Assembly (NCBI GenBank): GCA_964019335.1
Contig: OZ025656.1
Location: forward strand, 248,001 to 312,000
Length of the DNA: 64,000 nt
From: Diplonema japonicum
Taxonomy: Eukaryota > Euglenozoa > Diplonemea > Diplonemida > Diplonemidae
Direction of reading: 5' to 3'
In this document: one piece after another, positions 34,590 to 45,113 of the stretch
Layout: every line of letters starts with the position of its first letter
Position numbering within the stretch: position 1 is the first letter of the stretch
Notes under the pieces: model-generated
What the model saw: the letters and a program-made list of their open reading frames with translations, nothing else
Told to the model about the DNA's origin: nothing
The model's database searches: none
Program-made: the position numbers and the translations under genes

Positions 34590-34766
34590 CCTTTTTTTTT
34601 CTGATTTTTTTTTGATCATTCCATTTGTTTTGTTTATTTTTTTTTTTATGCGTACTGTTTAGGGGAGGGAAAATAAAAATAAAAAAAGGGCTATTCCTAT
34701 TCCAGTCCACCTTTCTTCGGGAAAGGCAGAAAATCTACCACACCTGTATCTCCCATATCATATGTT
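34050..34766 (+). repeat. T-rich intergenic region upstream of ataxin-2
   Basis: Very T-rich (T/C over 80% in many stretches), with AAT microsatellite near 34286, an A/G-rich patch (34306-34430) and a T run of about 30 near 34556. No gene is seen. A minimal upstream ORF (ATG TTA TGA at 34762-34770) overlaps the ataxin-2 start codon. Confidence 0.7.
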
Positions 34767-37467
34767 ATGACCAGTGTTGTTGCGCGGAATGAAGATCTCA
34801 AGCCACGGGTGCTATGGCTGTATGGCAACATGATCGGACAGGTGGTTCAGGTGGCGATGCGAGATGAACAGATCTACGAAGGGATTATGATGAGCAAATG
34901 TCCGAACAGCATGGACGTAGTGCTGGGCCACGCAAGATTAAAAGTCGCGAAGTCTGGCGACCGGACCGAGAAAACGATGCCAAAGAAGTCCCTGAAAATA
35001 TCGGCCCAAGACATCATCTACATCAATGCCATCGACATGGTGCTGTCAGCTGAGAAGGAAGCCATCTCCGTGCATGGCTTCCAGACGGACTCGGATATTT
35101 CGAAAAATGGTTTTGGGAAGGAACGCACGCTGATGAAATGGACGGCCGACACGGCGAACACTATTGCAGGGTTCGAACCCGAGGCCCACACTACAGGTGA
35201 GTGGGATCAGTTCAGCGCCAACGAAAAGCTTGGCGTCAAGAGCACCTACAATGAAAACTTCTACACAACGAAGCTCGACAAGAAGCAATTCTCCCCCGAG
35301 CAGCACAGAAAAGCTGAGGCCATCGCTGCCGAGATCGAAGGGGGAGGCAAACATGACGCACTCAGCTGGTGCGACGAAATGGACGAGGAACAACTGCACT
35401 CAGCTGTCGCCAGACCCGAAGACTTCGAGAGGCTCCGAGCGAAAGCCACTGCAGGAGGCGGCACCGGCACAGCTTATGTCCCACCAAACAGAAGGCAGAA
35501 TAAAGACGATAGCAGCGCACCTTCCACCACCCAACACACAACCTCTCAACAGCCTGCCATGCCTGCCAGCATGCCCCTTCCCCAGCAGGGCGCACCCAAA
35601 GAAGCGCCCCCCTCCCTTGTCCAACGAGGCGAAGGTCCTCCGCTCCCCATACCACTTGACTGTTACCAAAGCAACCCTGCCACTCAGAATGCAGCGCAAC
35701 AGCAGCCTTCATCCACCCCCGCTCCTGAGCCTAAAAAACATGGCTTGGAAGGCCGTCTGGGTGCTGAGCTGCTGAAGAGCAACGCACAGAGAGTATGCAA
35801 CAGCACAACCAACAACACACATGCACAGGGACAAAATGTCTTGCAACTTAAGGAGGTAGTACCCGAAGCGGCGCAGCGCACGCAGGCACGCGTGCCAAAC
35901 AGGAACGCGGAGATACAACAGTTCAAGCTGGACTCGATGAGGTTGGGAGAGGCTTTCGGGACCACCAAGAAGCCGACTCCTGCTGAGAGCACTCCGAGTA
36001 CTGATTCTAAGCAAGCGCAGCAAGCTGCAAAGGCAAAACCGAGCAAGGAGATCAAGCAGTTCATGGAAGACTCGGAGAGACTCACCCGCGCCTTCCAAAA
36101 CAAAGGTACTAAAGTAGAAAAGAAAGACGGTGCACCTGCTGCGCCCACTGCTGCTGCTCCCACAACCACTGAGACCGAAGAGGAATTGAGAGCAAGCACC
36201 GCGCCTGTCCCTGCATCTACCAATAACAGGGTGTGCCACTTTGGCTCTTCTCTTCTTACACCACCACAGAGCAAAGCGAATATTGACTGGAAGCCAGTTC
36301 TGCACTCGCAGTTCAAAGATAACAAACCGGAAGTTTGCAAAATCATTGGCTTCCGTTTGGGTGATAGAATATCGAGTGCTAAAAAGCCCGAAAAAACAGA
36401 GAAGGTAACCAACTACCCTGTTCCCGGCGATGTCGAAAACTTTAGCCATGAATGGAAGGGAGACGGGCCTTGGTATGCTGCAACATCTTACAAATTCAAA
36501 AATGCCACACAGGTGCAAAAACGAGGCGATGGAAAACAACGACTCTGCACCCAAAATGCTTTCTACTGCTGGTGGTGGTGCTGTGGACGCACGTGCACCT
36601 ATCGTACCGGCTACTCAGCCAGACGCGGCTGGCCAGCACGTGCAGCCGATGCCGCCACAGGTCGTTCCTCAGACGCAGCCAATTCAAGTCCAGCACCAGC
36701 CACAGCAACAGTACTTGATGCAGGCTCAGCCAAACCAGCAACAGTACTACCAGCAGCAAGTCTCTCCATTCCCGCAGCAAATCCAGCAGCAAATCATCCA
36801 ACCCCAGCAGCAACTACACCAACCTCTTGCCCAACCCGGCACCCCACAGCATGCGATGAACCAGCAGTACATGCAACCCCAAGTGCACTATGCCGGCGTC
36901 CAACAGCACCCTTTCCAACAACAACAACAACAACAGATCCAGCAACAAGCTGTTCTGCAGCAGCCTCAGCAACCACAGCAAGCAGGCAAAGCAAAAGACG
37001 GGAAGGATCCAAAAGATCTCAAGGAACAAGAGCAAGTGCAAGCTCAACAGGCACAAGTGCAGCAAGCCCAACAAGCTCAGGTGCAGCAAGCTCAACAAGC
37101 TCAGGTGCAGCAGCAGCAGCTGTTGCAACAACAGGCTCAACAGCAACATGCACAGGCCCAGGCTCAGGCTCAGGCCCAGCAGCATCAACATCAGCACCAG
37201 CATCAGCAACACCACCAAGTGCACCAGCTGCAGCACCCACAACATCAGCACCAACACCCACAACACCAGCACCAGCACCAGCAATTACAGCACCCACAAT
37301 TGCAACCACAACAGGTGCAACTGCAACAACAACAGGCGGCAGCTCAACAGCAACAAGTGCAGCAGCAGCAAATGCAAGTGCAACAAAGGCAACAGCCTCA
37401 ACAGCTGCAAGGCCAAATGCAGCAGATGCAGCAACAACAGATGCCGCCGTACTACGTGCAGCAGCAA

Positions 37468-37498
<31 letters not shown>

Positions 37499-38701
37499 CA
37501 CAGACGCAAGGCTATCCATACCAGTACCAAATGCAACCAGGGCAGATGCAACAGCAGCAACAACAGCAGCAAGCTCAGCAACAACAAGCTCAGCAACAGC
37601 AGTTCCAAATGCAGGCACAATATCAAAACCAGCCTGTCACTCAGGTATGCATCAGTTAGAATGCTAGTACACACCAGCTCCAGTTGGCTCCAGGCGGTGT
37701 GCCGCAGACAATGATGGCAAATGCAGCAGTCCCTACAATACAGGTTTGTCCACAACCGCAACACCGACGACACCACAGGGCGTTGAGATGCAGATGCCCC
37801 TTCAGAGGACAGGGTCGTTCCAGCAAGGAGCGTTCCCGCAGGAGTACAGGCAGCAGGTGGCGGGGATGCCACCGTCGCCTAGCATTCCTCAGGCACACCT
37901 TGCAAGGATGCCGCCCAGCCCGGCACCCCCTCAGGCGAACAACATGGTGCGGCCGGGGTACAACGGCAGGGACGTGCAGAGTCAACTGCAGCAGCAAGCG
38001 GCTGAACAGCCCGCACAGACGGTGCAGCATGGCGGAGAAGAACAGCAACAGCCGGAAGCTGTTCAGGAGGGGTCTATGGACTGGCAAGTATGGTAACAAA
38101 AAGCAGTGTTGCAATGAAACCACAGGCACGCATGCCATCCCCGCAGGGGCAGATAGCTGTACCTGGTCAGAGGATGCAAGTGCAGGGGCAGATGCCGCCT
38201 AGCCCAGCTTCACCGTACGTGCAGGGGCAGATGCCAAACCCTGCAACTCAGCCTCCGGGGCAGATGGCGCAGGTGTGTGCTTTGCTTAATTGTTTCTTTT
38301 CCAAAACTTAACTACCCTCTCCTTAGATGCCGCCAAGCCCTGCGCCTCCGACGCTGCCTTACAACATGGGCGGTGTGCAGCAGGTGCAGCCGCAGGCACC
38401 AGTGCACCCGCACACCTTGCAGCAGCCGGGCCAGATGCAGCAGGCACCGCAAATGGTGCACCAGCAAGGAATGTCTCCCACAGCTGGCATGGTTAATGTG
38501 CAGAGAAACGGCCAGCATCCTCAGTACGGTAACATGGGGATGAACCCGGCAGTTGCTACGGGTGCTCAGCAAGCTGCCAACACTCAGGCTGCAGCAGCAG
38601 CAGCAGCTCAGAACCCTGCAGGTGGCTCTGGTGGAGCAGCAGGTAACACTGGAGGTGGGAACAGGAAGAATAACAACCGCAAAAACCGCGGGAAGAATTA
38701 A
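34767..38701 (+). CDS. ATXN2: Ataxin-2 family RNA-binding protein with long polyQ region
   Basis: Ataxin-2 proteins bind mRNA and act in stress granules and translation control. Exons are 34767-36472, 36513-37644, 37684-37743, 37779-38087, 38126-38272 and 38327-38701, about 1,242 aa. A Lsm/SM-ATX domain (residues about 10-105: LYGNMIGQVVQVAMRDEQIYEGIMM) is followed by LsmAD (about 140-205: GVKSTYNENFYTTKLDKKQFSPEQHRKAEAIAAEIE). Then come low-complexity Pro/Ser/Thr sequence and, after intron 1, a Gln-rich block (36.6-37.6 kb). The last exons carry MPPSP repeats and an Asn/Arg/Gly-rich end. Introns 1-5 are 40, 39, 35, 38 and 54 nt. Intron 1 shifts frame, proving the polyQ frame. A further in-frame 36-nt intron at 35793-35828 (GTATGC...GCACAG) is likely. 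The acceptor of exon 3 may be 37677. No PAM2 motif was recognised. Confidence 0.92.
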
Positions 38702-39474
38702 AAAAGGAAAAAAAAAAAAAAAAAACGGAAAAACCCCACACTCCCACCCATATTGGTTACGAAGAAGAAGAAGAAGAAAAAAAAAAAAAAAGAAAAAAAA
38801 AAAGCCCGTCCCCTCTCTGGGGTGATAAAAGAAATTCTCATTTTTTTTCTCCCCTTTCATTTCCCCTTTTTTTTATGGTTTTGAGTGTCTTGCCAGGAAA
38901 AAAAAAATAAGAAAAGAAAAGTAGGAAGGACCCCATACACATCCCCCCTCTACTTTATGCGCCGCGATTTATATAAAAAAAAGAGGGTCAGTTGGCCTCC
39001 TGGATGAATATTGATTAGGTGAGATAAATAAAAGAATGAAAGAGAGGGGGACTGAAATAGCTGGGGAGGGGTGTTTTTTAGTGCTCAACTTAGATGCAAA
39101 AAAAAAAGAAAAAAAAAAAGGCAAAAGTGTGTTTCGTGCCCCTCTCCTCTTTTCCCCTTTCCCCCCTCCTCTTCTGCATTGGTTGAAAGATTTTTAAATT
39201 TAAAAAAAAAAAAAAAAAAAAAATGTTTACCCCATTCACTTCTTTCTCTTTTTTTTTTTGACTTATATATTCCGTATTTTGCCATGTTGGGGGAGAAGAA
39301 TTAAAAAAAAAAAAAAAAAAAAAATGCCTTGATTAAACTACCAATTATCAGCGAGAGTGCAGAAAAGGGAAAAAAATGGCCTTTTTTTTTTTGTTTCTTT
39401 TTTTCTTCCCCGCCCAGAACCATTTATTGAGAATCTCGGTGTCAACAAATGGATTTTTTCTTTTTTGAAGAGTG

Positions 39475-39505
<31 letters not shown>

Positions 39506-40685
39506 GGTGGGTTGTCACAACACTTCTTTCCCTGATAGTGGAGTTTTTTTTTTCTTCTCAGGGGGGAAAAAATATCCACCAGTGAAATGGTATTCTTAGG
39601 ACAAAACACCAACACTCCCCCATAGTGATTTTTTTTTTTTTTTTTGTGTGCAATATTTTCTTTTTTAAAAATTACTGTAAAACCTCTTTAAAAAGAATTG
39701 GAGTACTTTTGAGGTTTTTTGCGGTATTCCCTCATTTCTGTGTATGCAAAAAAAAAAAAAAAAAGAAAAAAAAAAGTCAAAGAAAAAAAAGAAGATGAAC
39801 ACGGGGATATTGAACACTGCAAAAGAGGTAACGAAAAAAGGGAAGGGACATATTGGGTAAAAGACTTTTTTTCTCCCCCCCCCCACTGAATTTTTTAAAA
39901 AAAAGAGGGTGAATTTATTCTCTCTCTTGGAAGGCCTCTTTTTTTGCCTCCCCCCCGGCCTTCTCGATTCTGGCTAGAATAAATTTAAAAAAAAGAAAGA
40001 AAACAAATAAAAGAAACAACCGTGGATTACCCCCCTCTTTTTGTGTGTGTGTGTGTTTTTTTTTGTAGTGGGGTGGAGCAATTGCTGAACACCACCCTAG
40101 CATAGTAATCTTTTTCTTCTTCTCTCCTGCTTCTGGGTTGCTCTTGGGATAGCTTTGGTTGGGATTGGGGGGAAATTAAAAAAAGGGGGGGGGGGAGGAG
40201 AGAGAAATCTTAAAAAGAATAAAACCAAAGACTGTTGCCGTGAATCGATCTTTCCCACCATCTCCCCACCACCACCACCACCATTGCGAGATTTTTTTTT
40301 TTGGCGGTCCTGTCACATACTGCGGGTTCCCTTCAACGACAGGAAAGAAAAAAAGGGGTATAATAATGACTAGGAAGTTTTTTTTTTCCTGAAGGAATCA
40401 CCGATCTTTGGGGCTTCATGTAGTTGGTGGGGAAAAAAAAAAAAAAAAAAAAAAAAAAAAGAATCCCCGTTTTTAGTGGAGAAGAGGCGGAAGGAAGAGT
40501 ATATGCATATATATATTATATGGTTTTATTGATGCAGGAAGCTGTTGAAAGCACTTCTTCCTCTCATAGGAATTCTTTTTTTTCTTCTTTTTTTTTTTCC
40601 CCGCCATATTTTCCTCGTTTGAAGGGGGAAAAAAAAAAAGCTATGTTTCCCCCTTCCCAAAAAACACTCTTTTTTTTTTCCGTGC

Positions 40686-40716
<31 letters not shown>

Positions 40717-40977
40717 CTTCCCCCTTTACTTTTTTTTCTTCTTCCCCCTCCCCCCCACTCTTCCCCCGACATGCAAGTTTTCTTTTTTCTTTTTATCTCT
40801 GATTATCAAAGGGAGGGGGGGGGGGGGGGGGGGTACACTGTGTTTTTTCATCCCCATCTCCATCCCCCCCCCCCCCCCCTCCACTTTTCCCGTCTTTTTT
40901 CTTCCTATTTGACCACCTGATCAAACCTTTATATATTTATATCTCAGGGGGGAGCAAAAAAATCTTTTTAAAAAAAA
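38702..40977 (+). repeat. 2.3-kb gene-free homopolymer desert
   Basis: Dense A, T, G and C runs (for example A21 near 39202, T24 near 39480, A26 near 40432, T27 near 40687, G18 near 40816, C13 near 40866), an AAG tract near 38761, GT and AT dinucleotide patches and a CAC triplet patch near 40269. No credible gene on either strand. It is the longest such interval here. Confidence 0.75.
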
Positions 40978-41349
40978 ATGAGCCTTGAGGCAGAGGTAGA
41001 GAAGCAAAGCCTTGTATTTTACAAGGGAAGGAAGAAAATGCTCGAGCCATTAAAGCACGAAGAAGATTCTACCTTTAAGGTGACGGTTGCAAAGGGGGTG
41101 TATGTGACACCCGTAGTGCGGGGGGGTTTTCTTGCAGATATCTTACGTGTTGGCAAACGAGCCCACACCTCGCACAGCGCTGCTCCGACCGATTATACTA
41201 AAAAACGTTCCCTCACCAGAAGAGTCGCCCCGCTCCCTGCACGGACCATCGCGTCATCTAAGCGATTCGTAGATGTGACCCCCAAGCCCAACGCCAGCAA
41301 CGACGCCTTTTGGCTCCATTGGGGCATGAATACTTCTTTCCGTACATGA
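40978..41349 (+). CDS. Hypothetical basic protein, 123 aa
   Basis: Single exon from the ATG at 40978, directly after an A run. Non-homopolymer composition, basic (many Lys/Arg), with N-terminal SLVFYKGRKKMLEPL and a central Ser/Thr/Arg-rich part (KKRSLTRRVAPLPARTIASSKRFVDVTP). It ends FWLHWGMNTSFRT with TGA at 41347-41349. There is no membrane segment or known motif. The next gene starts 122 bp downstream, the usual spacing here, which supports a real gene. The family is unknown and the model could have an unseen intron. Confidence 0.55.
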   Translation: MSLEAEVEKQSLVFYKGRKKMLEPLKHEEDSTFKVTVAKGVYVTPVVRGGFLADILRVGKRAHTSHSAAPTDYTKKRSLTRRVAPLPARTIASSKRFVDVTPKPNASNDAFWLHWGMNTSFRT

Positions 41350-41393
41350 CGCAGTAAAGGTGGCATTTCCATGCTGCAGTGTTTTATTGCATT

Positions 41394-41424
<31 letters not shown>

Positions 41425-41471
41425 CCTCTCTTTTTTTGAAAGAAAAAAAAAAAGAAGAAAGAATAAAAGAA

Positions 41472-42348
41472 ATGTCGCTTTCTGACTTCAACACGAAGCT
41501 CTGGTTGAAGTCCTATGTGGAAGGGGGCGTGGAACCTACACAGACCGATGCCGCAGAGTTCAAGGCTTTATTTGGTGACAATAAAAACGTAATGCAGTGG
41601 GTCAGCAGGATGGCCTCGATGTACGCAGGTATAGTTACCCCCCCCCCCCCCCCCCCCTCCCCCCTGTTTTGTAGACTATTTTACAGTTGAGAGGAATGAG
41701 CTAGAAATACAGAAGCCAGCCGTCCTAAAAAAGACGGAGAAGAGCACACCCGAACCCCAGCGAGACGGTGCCAGCGAAAAAAAGATTAAGGCGGTGAAGA
41801 AGGAAGGCGGGAAGAAGGCACAGGACCTAGCAGGGATGTCGGAGATGGGGTCCAGCTTCCAGCAAGCGAACCTTGTGGAACCGGAAGGCAAGATGGAGCT
41901 GCTTGAGGTGGCATTGGCGGCCATGAACGTTCCTGTTGAACCCGATGCAGAGGAGCGCAAGGGCGGCGCAGATGGTGTGGCAAAGATACTTCTCACAGCC
42001 ACTGACACCGCCTTTGCTTGCATCATCCATGTGCCCACCGAGTACACCGATCCCAGCAACACTGAACTCAATCCCCGTGGTTATTCCATCAGCGCCGTGA
42101 ACTGGGCAAAGGCTGCCTTCTCCACTCTCCCTGGTGATGGCAAGGGTATCGAATACCTCACCCAAACCCCCACCCTCGTCAAGGCTGTTTACAAGCCACA
42201 GCCTGACCTAGGCAGGTACACTCTCAAGGCCAAGGACGCTGTCTCAGGTGCCTCATTCGCCTTCCTGCGGGAGAAAAACCTTGTCGTCGATGATGACAGT
42301 GACGATGAGGAGTACGTGTTCGGCGACGACGACATGCCTGGTGTCTAG
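41472..42348 (+). CDS. Protein with eEF1B-like N-terminal GST-C fragment and novel acidic C-terminal domain
   Basis: Exons 41472-41628 and 41675-42348 (276 aa). Residues 1-55 (LWLKSYVEGGVEPTQTDAAEFKALFG, MQWVSRMASMY) resemble the short GST-C-like domain at the N-terminus of eEF1B alpha/beta/delta, where SY-EG-PSQAD-FEAL and LRW-HI-SY are typical. A Lys-rich linker and a domain of about 150 residues follow (MELLEVALAAMNVP, TATDTAFACIIHVP, VNWAKAAFSTLPG). This is not the eEF1B nucleotide-exchange domain and I do not recognise it. The end is highly acidic (DDDSDDEEYVFGDDDM). The 46-nt intron contains a C run of about 18 and ends TTTTGTAG; an acceptor 12 bp later (41686) is also in frame. A link to the translation elongation or synthetase complex is inference from the N-terminus only. 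Confidence 0.7.
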
Positions 42349-42469
42349 CCTGGTGTCTATCCAGTGGCAGGGACAGCACGGCAAGGACAGCACACTAACC
42401 AAGCAGCCGTTCTTTAGTTGGAGTGTATATATATTATTGTAAAGAACAACCGGACTACCGCATACAGGC

Positions 42470-43615
42470 ATGGAAGTGTCGGTCCTGATAGGACCCACAG
42501 GGGAGAGGTTCTGCGTGTTGGTCGAAAGCAGCGACACAACGGAAACGTTCAGAAAGAAAGTTGTTGACGCAACCGGCCTCCCATGCAGATGTGAACTATG
42601 GCATGAAGGGGTGTTACTAAATGACCCGCAGGTGATGTGCGAAGGAGATGAAGTGCGCGTGGAGAGGGAAAGAATGCCATGGGACAACATGTGCTGCTTG
42701 GATCTAGCACTGGATGTGAAGGCGTGCGGGTTTGCATTTGTGGACGATAGGTCTCTGGTGCTGATGGGCACCGACAACACCATCATGTATGTGGAATGTT
42801 CCGGCGAAAAGGGTTTGGAGATATTAAAGTTTGAAGGCAGCGTTCTGGGAATGCCACGAACAGTGGAAACCACAGAAGACGGCCAGTTCGCCATCACCTT
42901 TGGACACAGCGGAGCGTTGCAAATATGGGATGTCAAACAGAGAAAACTCCTGCAGACGGTTCACGACTCTGTCAGCTCCGCGGTCATCACCCCGACAAAC
43001 CTCGGAGTTATCGGATCGAACTGCTTTGAGCCACAGATACTCAAACGATTTGGGCTCCCTTCTGGGGAGATGATGTCCAGGACCAGAATGAGCATGAGGA
43101 TCTCGTCGGTAGGCCCCATGTCAAAGGATGGAAAGATGTTGGGGTTGATATGCTACGAGACTTCGCACACATATGTTATCGACCCCGATACGGGGAAGGC
43201 ACTGCTTGCTGTGTCGTGGATTTTTGATTCGTTTGCCTCACATGCCGTGATCCCGAAGGCATTCTCGCCTGATGGTAATACTCTACTGTGTATTGATTAT
43301 TCGTCAGGTGCGCGGTTTATAAGTACAGCTACTGGTGACACTGTGTTCACGATAACACCTGCTACTGGGCAGATAGACGGGCTTGTAGTTACGCCGGCGT
43401 GGGATTTTTTGGCGGCTACTCATCTCGACCCACATACGTGCATCGTGGTTTATCATCTCCCTGACCTTGCCAGCCCCTCGCAGCCTCTGCTCACGAAGCA
43501 GCTCGGCGGCGGTGTCTTCAAAAAAGCATCCTCAACACCCTTTAACGCCGTCAGCAAGACCGGGCAGCGTTTGGGGTGCCTAGCTGAGGACGGCTCCGTG
43601 TATTTATGGGGTTGA
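42470..43615 (+). CDS. Ubiquitin-like domain plus WD40/propeller protein
   Basis: Single exon of 381 aa from the ATG at 42470. Residues 1-68 fit a ubiquitin-like fold (MEVSVLIGPTGERFCVLVESSDTTETFRKKV, then GLPCRCELWHEGVLLND). The rest is a single beta-propeller with loosely conserved WD-like blades (TTEDGQFAITFGHSGALQIWDVKQRKLLQTV; FSPDGNTLLCIDYSSGARFISTATGDTVF; ends SVYLWG). UBL-propeller fusions are uncommon. A role in ubiquitin-linked scaffolding is possible but no catalytic or interaction motif shows it. Flanking gaps are 121 and 173 bp. Confidence 0.78.
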   Translation: MEVSVLIGPTGERFCVLVESSDTTETFRKKVVDATGLPCRCELWHEGVLLNDPQVMCEGDEVRVERERMPWDNMCCLDLALDVKACGFAFVDDRSLVLMGTDNTIMYVECSGEKGLEILKFEGSVLGMPRTVETTEDGQFAITFGHSGALQIWDVKQRKLLQTVHDSVSSAVITPTNLGVIGSNCFEPQILKRFGLPSGEMMSRTRMSMRISSVGPMSKDGKMLGLICYETSHTYVIDPDTGKALLAVSWIFDSFASHAVIPKAFSPDGNTLLCIDYSSGARFISTATGDTVFTITPATGQIDGLVVTPAWDFLAATHLDPHTCIVVYHLPDLASPSQPLLTKQLGGGVFKKASSTPFNAVSKTGQRLGCLAEDGSVYLWG

Positions 43616-43788
43616 TATACAACAAAAGAAAAAAAAAAGAATTCTAATTGTCCCTGGGTCGAAGGGATGACAGTGTATAGCGGGGGTAATTTCTTTTTTT
43701 TTTTTTTCCGAAGTCATATTCTACCATTTCCCCATTTTTTTTCAATCTCCCCCCAAAAAAAAAAACAAAGGGAGGGTGGTGCCTTGTG

Positions 43789-44266
43789 ATGGCGCAGATG
43801 GTCCTCCCACGGGCGGTGGAGATGAAACTGGTGATGGTGGGAGATATCGGGGTAGGGAAAACGAGCGTAGCGGCGCGGTTTATGAGAAACCAGTATAATG
43901 AAACAAACCCTTCAACCATAGGGGCGAGCTACATGTGGAAGGAGTGTTTGGTAAAGGACCAGAAGATGAAGTTCTCGGTATGGGACACAGCGGGTCAGGA
44001 ACAGTACCACTCTTTGGTGCCGATGTACTTCCGGTCGGCAGCGGTGGTTGTGTTGGTGTACGATTTGAACAGCGAAGACTCTTTGGAAGGCGCAAGAAAA
44101 TGGCAGAAACAAATTAAAGAAAACGCGCCGCAAGGTGTTCTTATTGCTCTTGTAGGGAACAAGGCCGATCTGCCTGCCTTTGATGGTTCTGAAGAGAAAG
44201 CTGAGGAGATAAAAAATTTCGTGGGAGCAGATTTAAGTTTGAAATGTTCTGCTAAGGTGTGGCTTC

Positions 44267-44301
<35 letters not shown>

Positions 44302-44472
44302 TTTTTTTCTCCCTCCAAGACGTCCGAAGGCGTGTTTGAACTCTTCGAGTCAGTTGCGCACCTCTACCTCGAGAGGCAACAACGGCAGCTTGAAGTTAAT
44401 CGCGACCGTGCAAATACGTTCATCCCGGGTCAGACTCCTCCTCCACCTAACAAACCAACTTGTAAATGTTAA
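43789..44472 (+). CDS. Rab-family small GTPase (Rab5/21/22-like)
   Basis: Exons 43789-44256 and 44320-44472, 206 aa. P-loop GDIGVGKTS (residues 18-26), switch II WDTAGQEQYHSL, NKAD base-recognition motif and SAK motif are all present, so GTP binding and hydrolysis are expected; the switch Gln is kept. The C-terminus PTCKC is a C-x-C geranylgeranylation site. The YFRSAAVVVLVYD and EQYHSLVPMY patches are most like the endosomal Rab5/21/22 group. The intron 44257-44319 (63 nt) follows SAK, is mostly A then T, and is a multiple of three without stops, so a retained intron would insert a polylysine block. The start is the ATG at 43789; the nearby GTG is ignored. Confidence 0.93.
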
Positions 44473-45113
44473 AAAAAAAAAAAAAAATCTGCTCCCTTGT
44501 TGACCCCTATCCTCCCCCTCCCTAACAGAGGTTCTTTTTATAAAAAAAAAGAAAATGAATGTTAACCAAATTGAGGGAATTGATATAAGACGGAAAAGGG
44601 GGAGAGAGAGAAAAACGGTACAGTAAAAAAAAAAAAAGAAATATATATGAAGGCGAAAAAAAAAAAAAAGAAAATGGAAGATAGAACGCAACAAGTAGCC
44701 ATTCATGGGGGGGGACGACGATTGTCTACCCGCTTTTTTTTCTCTTTTTTCTTTGTTTGCGTCTAGAATCATGGGACGAAAGTTTTTCATAGCCAAAGGT
44801 TTTTTTTTCCATCCCGAACTGAGTTTTTTTTTCTTATTTTTCTTTTTCTTTTCCCCCTACTTCGGCGTTCGCAATGCATGCAGGCTCGTGAACGAGAGAA
44901 GGAAGAAAAGAGGAACGAGAAAAAAAAAAGAAGAAAAAAATGGAAAAAGAAAAAAAAAACTTGCGTGGGGACATTTTTTAGCAGATTCTAGATGTTGAGG
45001 GGGAAAAAAAACCCCCTTTTTTCTTTCTTTCTTTGCGTTCAGGCTTCTTTCCTTTTATTTTTCGGGTAAATTGTAGGGAAAAAAACCCCCCCGCCCCCAG
45101 GCTACCGATCATC
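44473..45113 (+). repeat. Intergenic A/T-run region between Rab and TYW1
   Basis: Mixed A, T and AT-rich tracts with several purine-only stretches. A PyPy...CCCCAG at about 45100 precedes the TYW1 ATG. No gene is seen. Confidence 0.65.

Noticed and set aside
36473-37667. Continuation of the first ataxin-2 exon in its own frame (Thr/Ala-rich)
   Set aside because: This frame only reads through because CAG repeats lack stops in all frames; GTATGC...CACAG splicing moves to the Gln frame.
36814-37872. Leu-rich and Ala/Val-rich minus-strand frames and Ser/Asn/Cys-rich + frames over ataxin-2
   Set aside because: They are alternate frames of CAG/CAA repeats; the Gln frame is fixed by homology and by the frame-shifting intron at 36473.
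39357-40912. Several short + frames in the gene desert
   Set aside because: They are strings of Phe/Lys/Pro/Gly encoded by homopolymers.
45033-45113. N-terminal extension of TYW1 upstream of the ATG at 45114
   Set aside because: It would need a non-ATG start and contains C-run-encoded Pro; the anchor helix right after the ATG fits the family.
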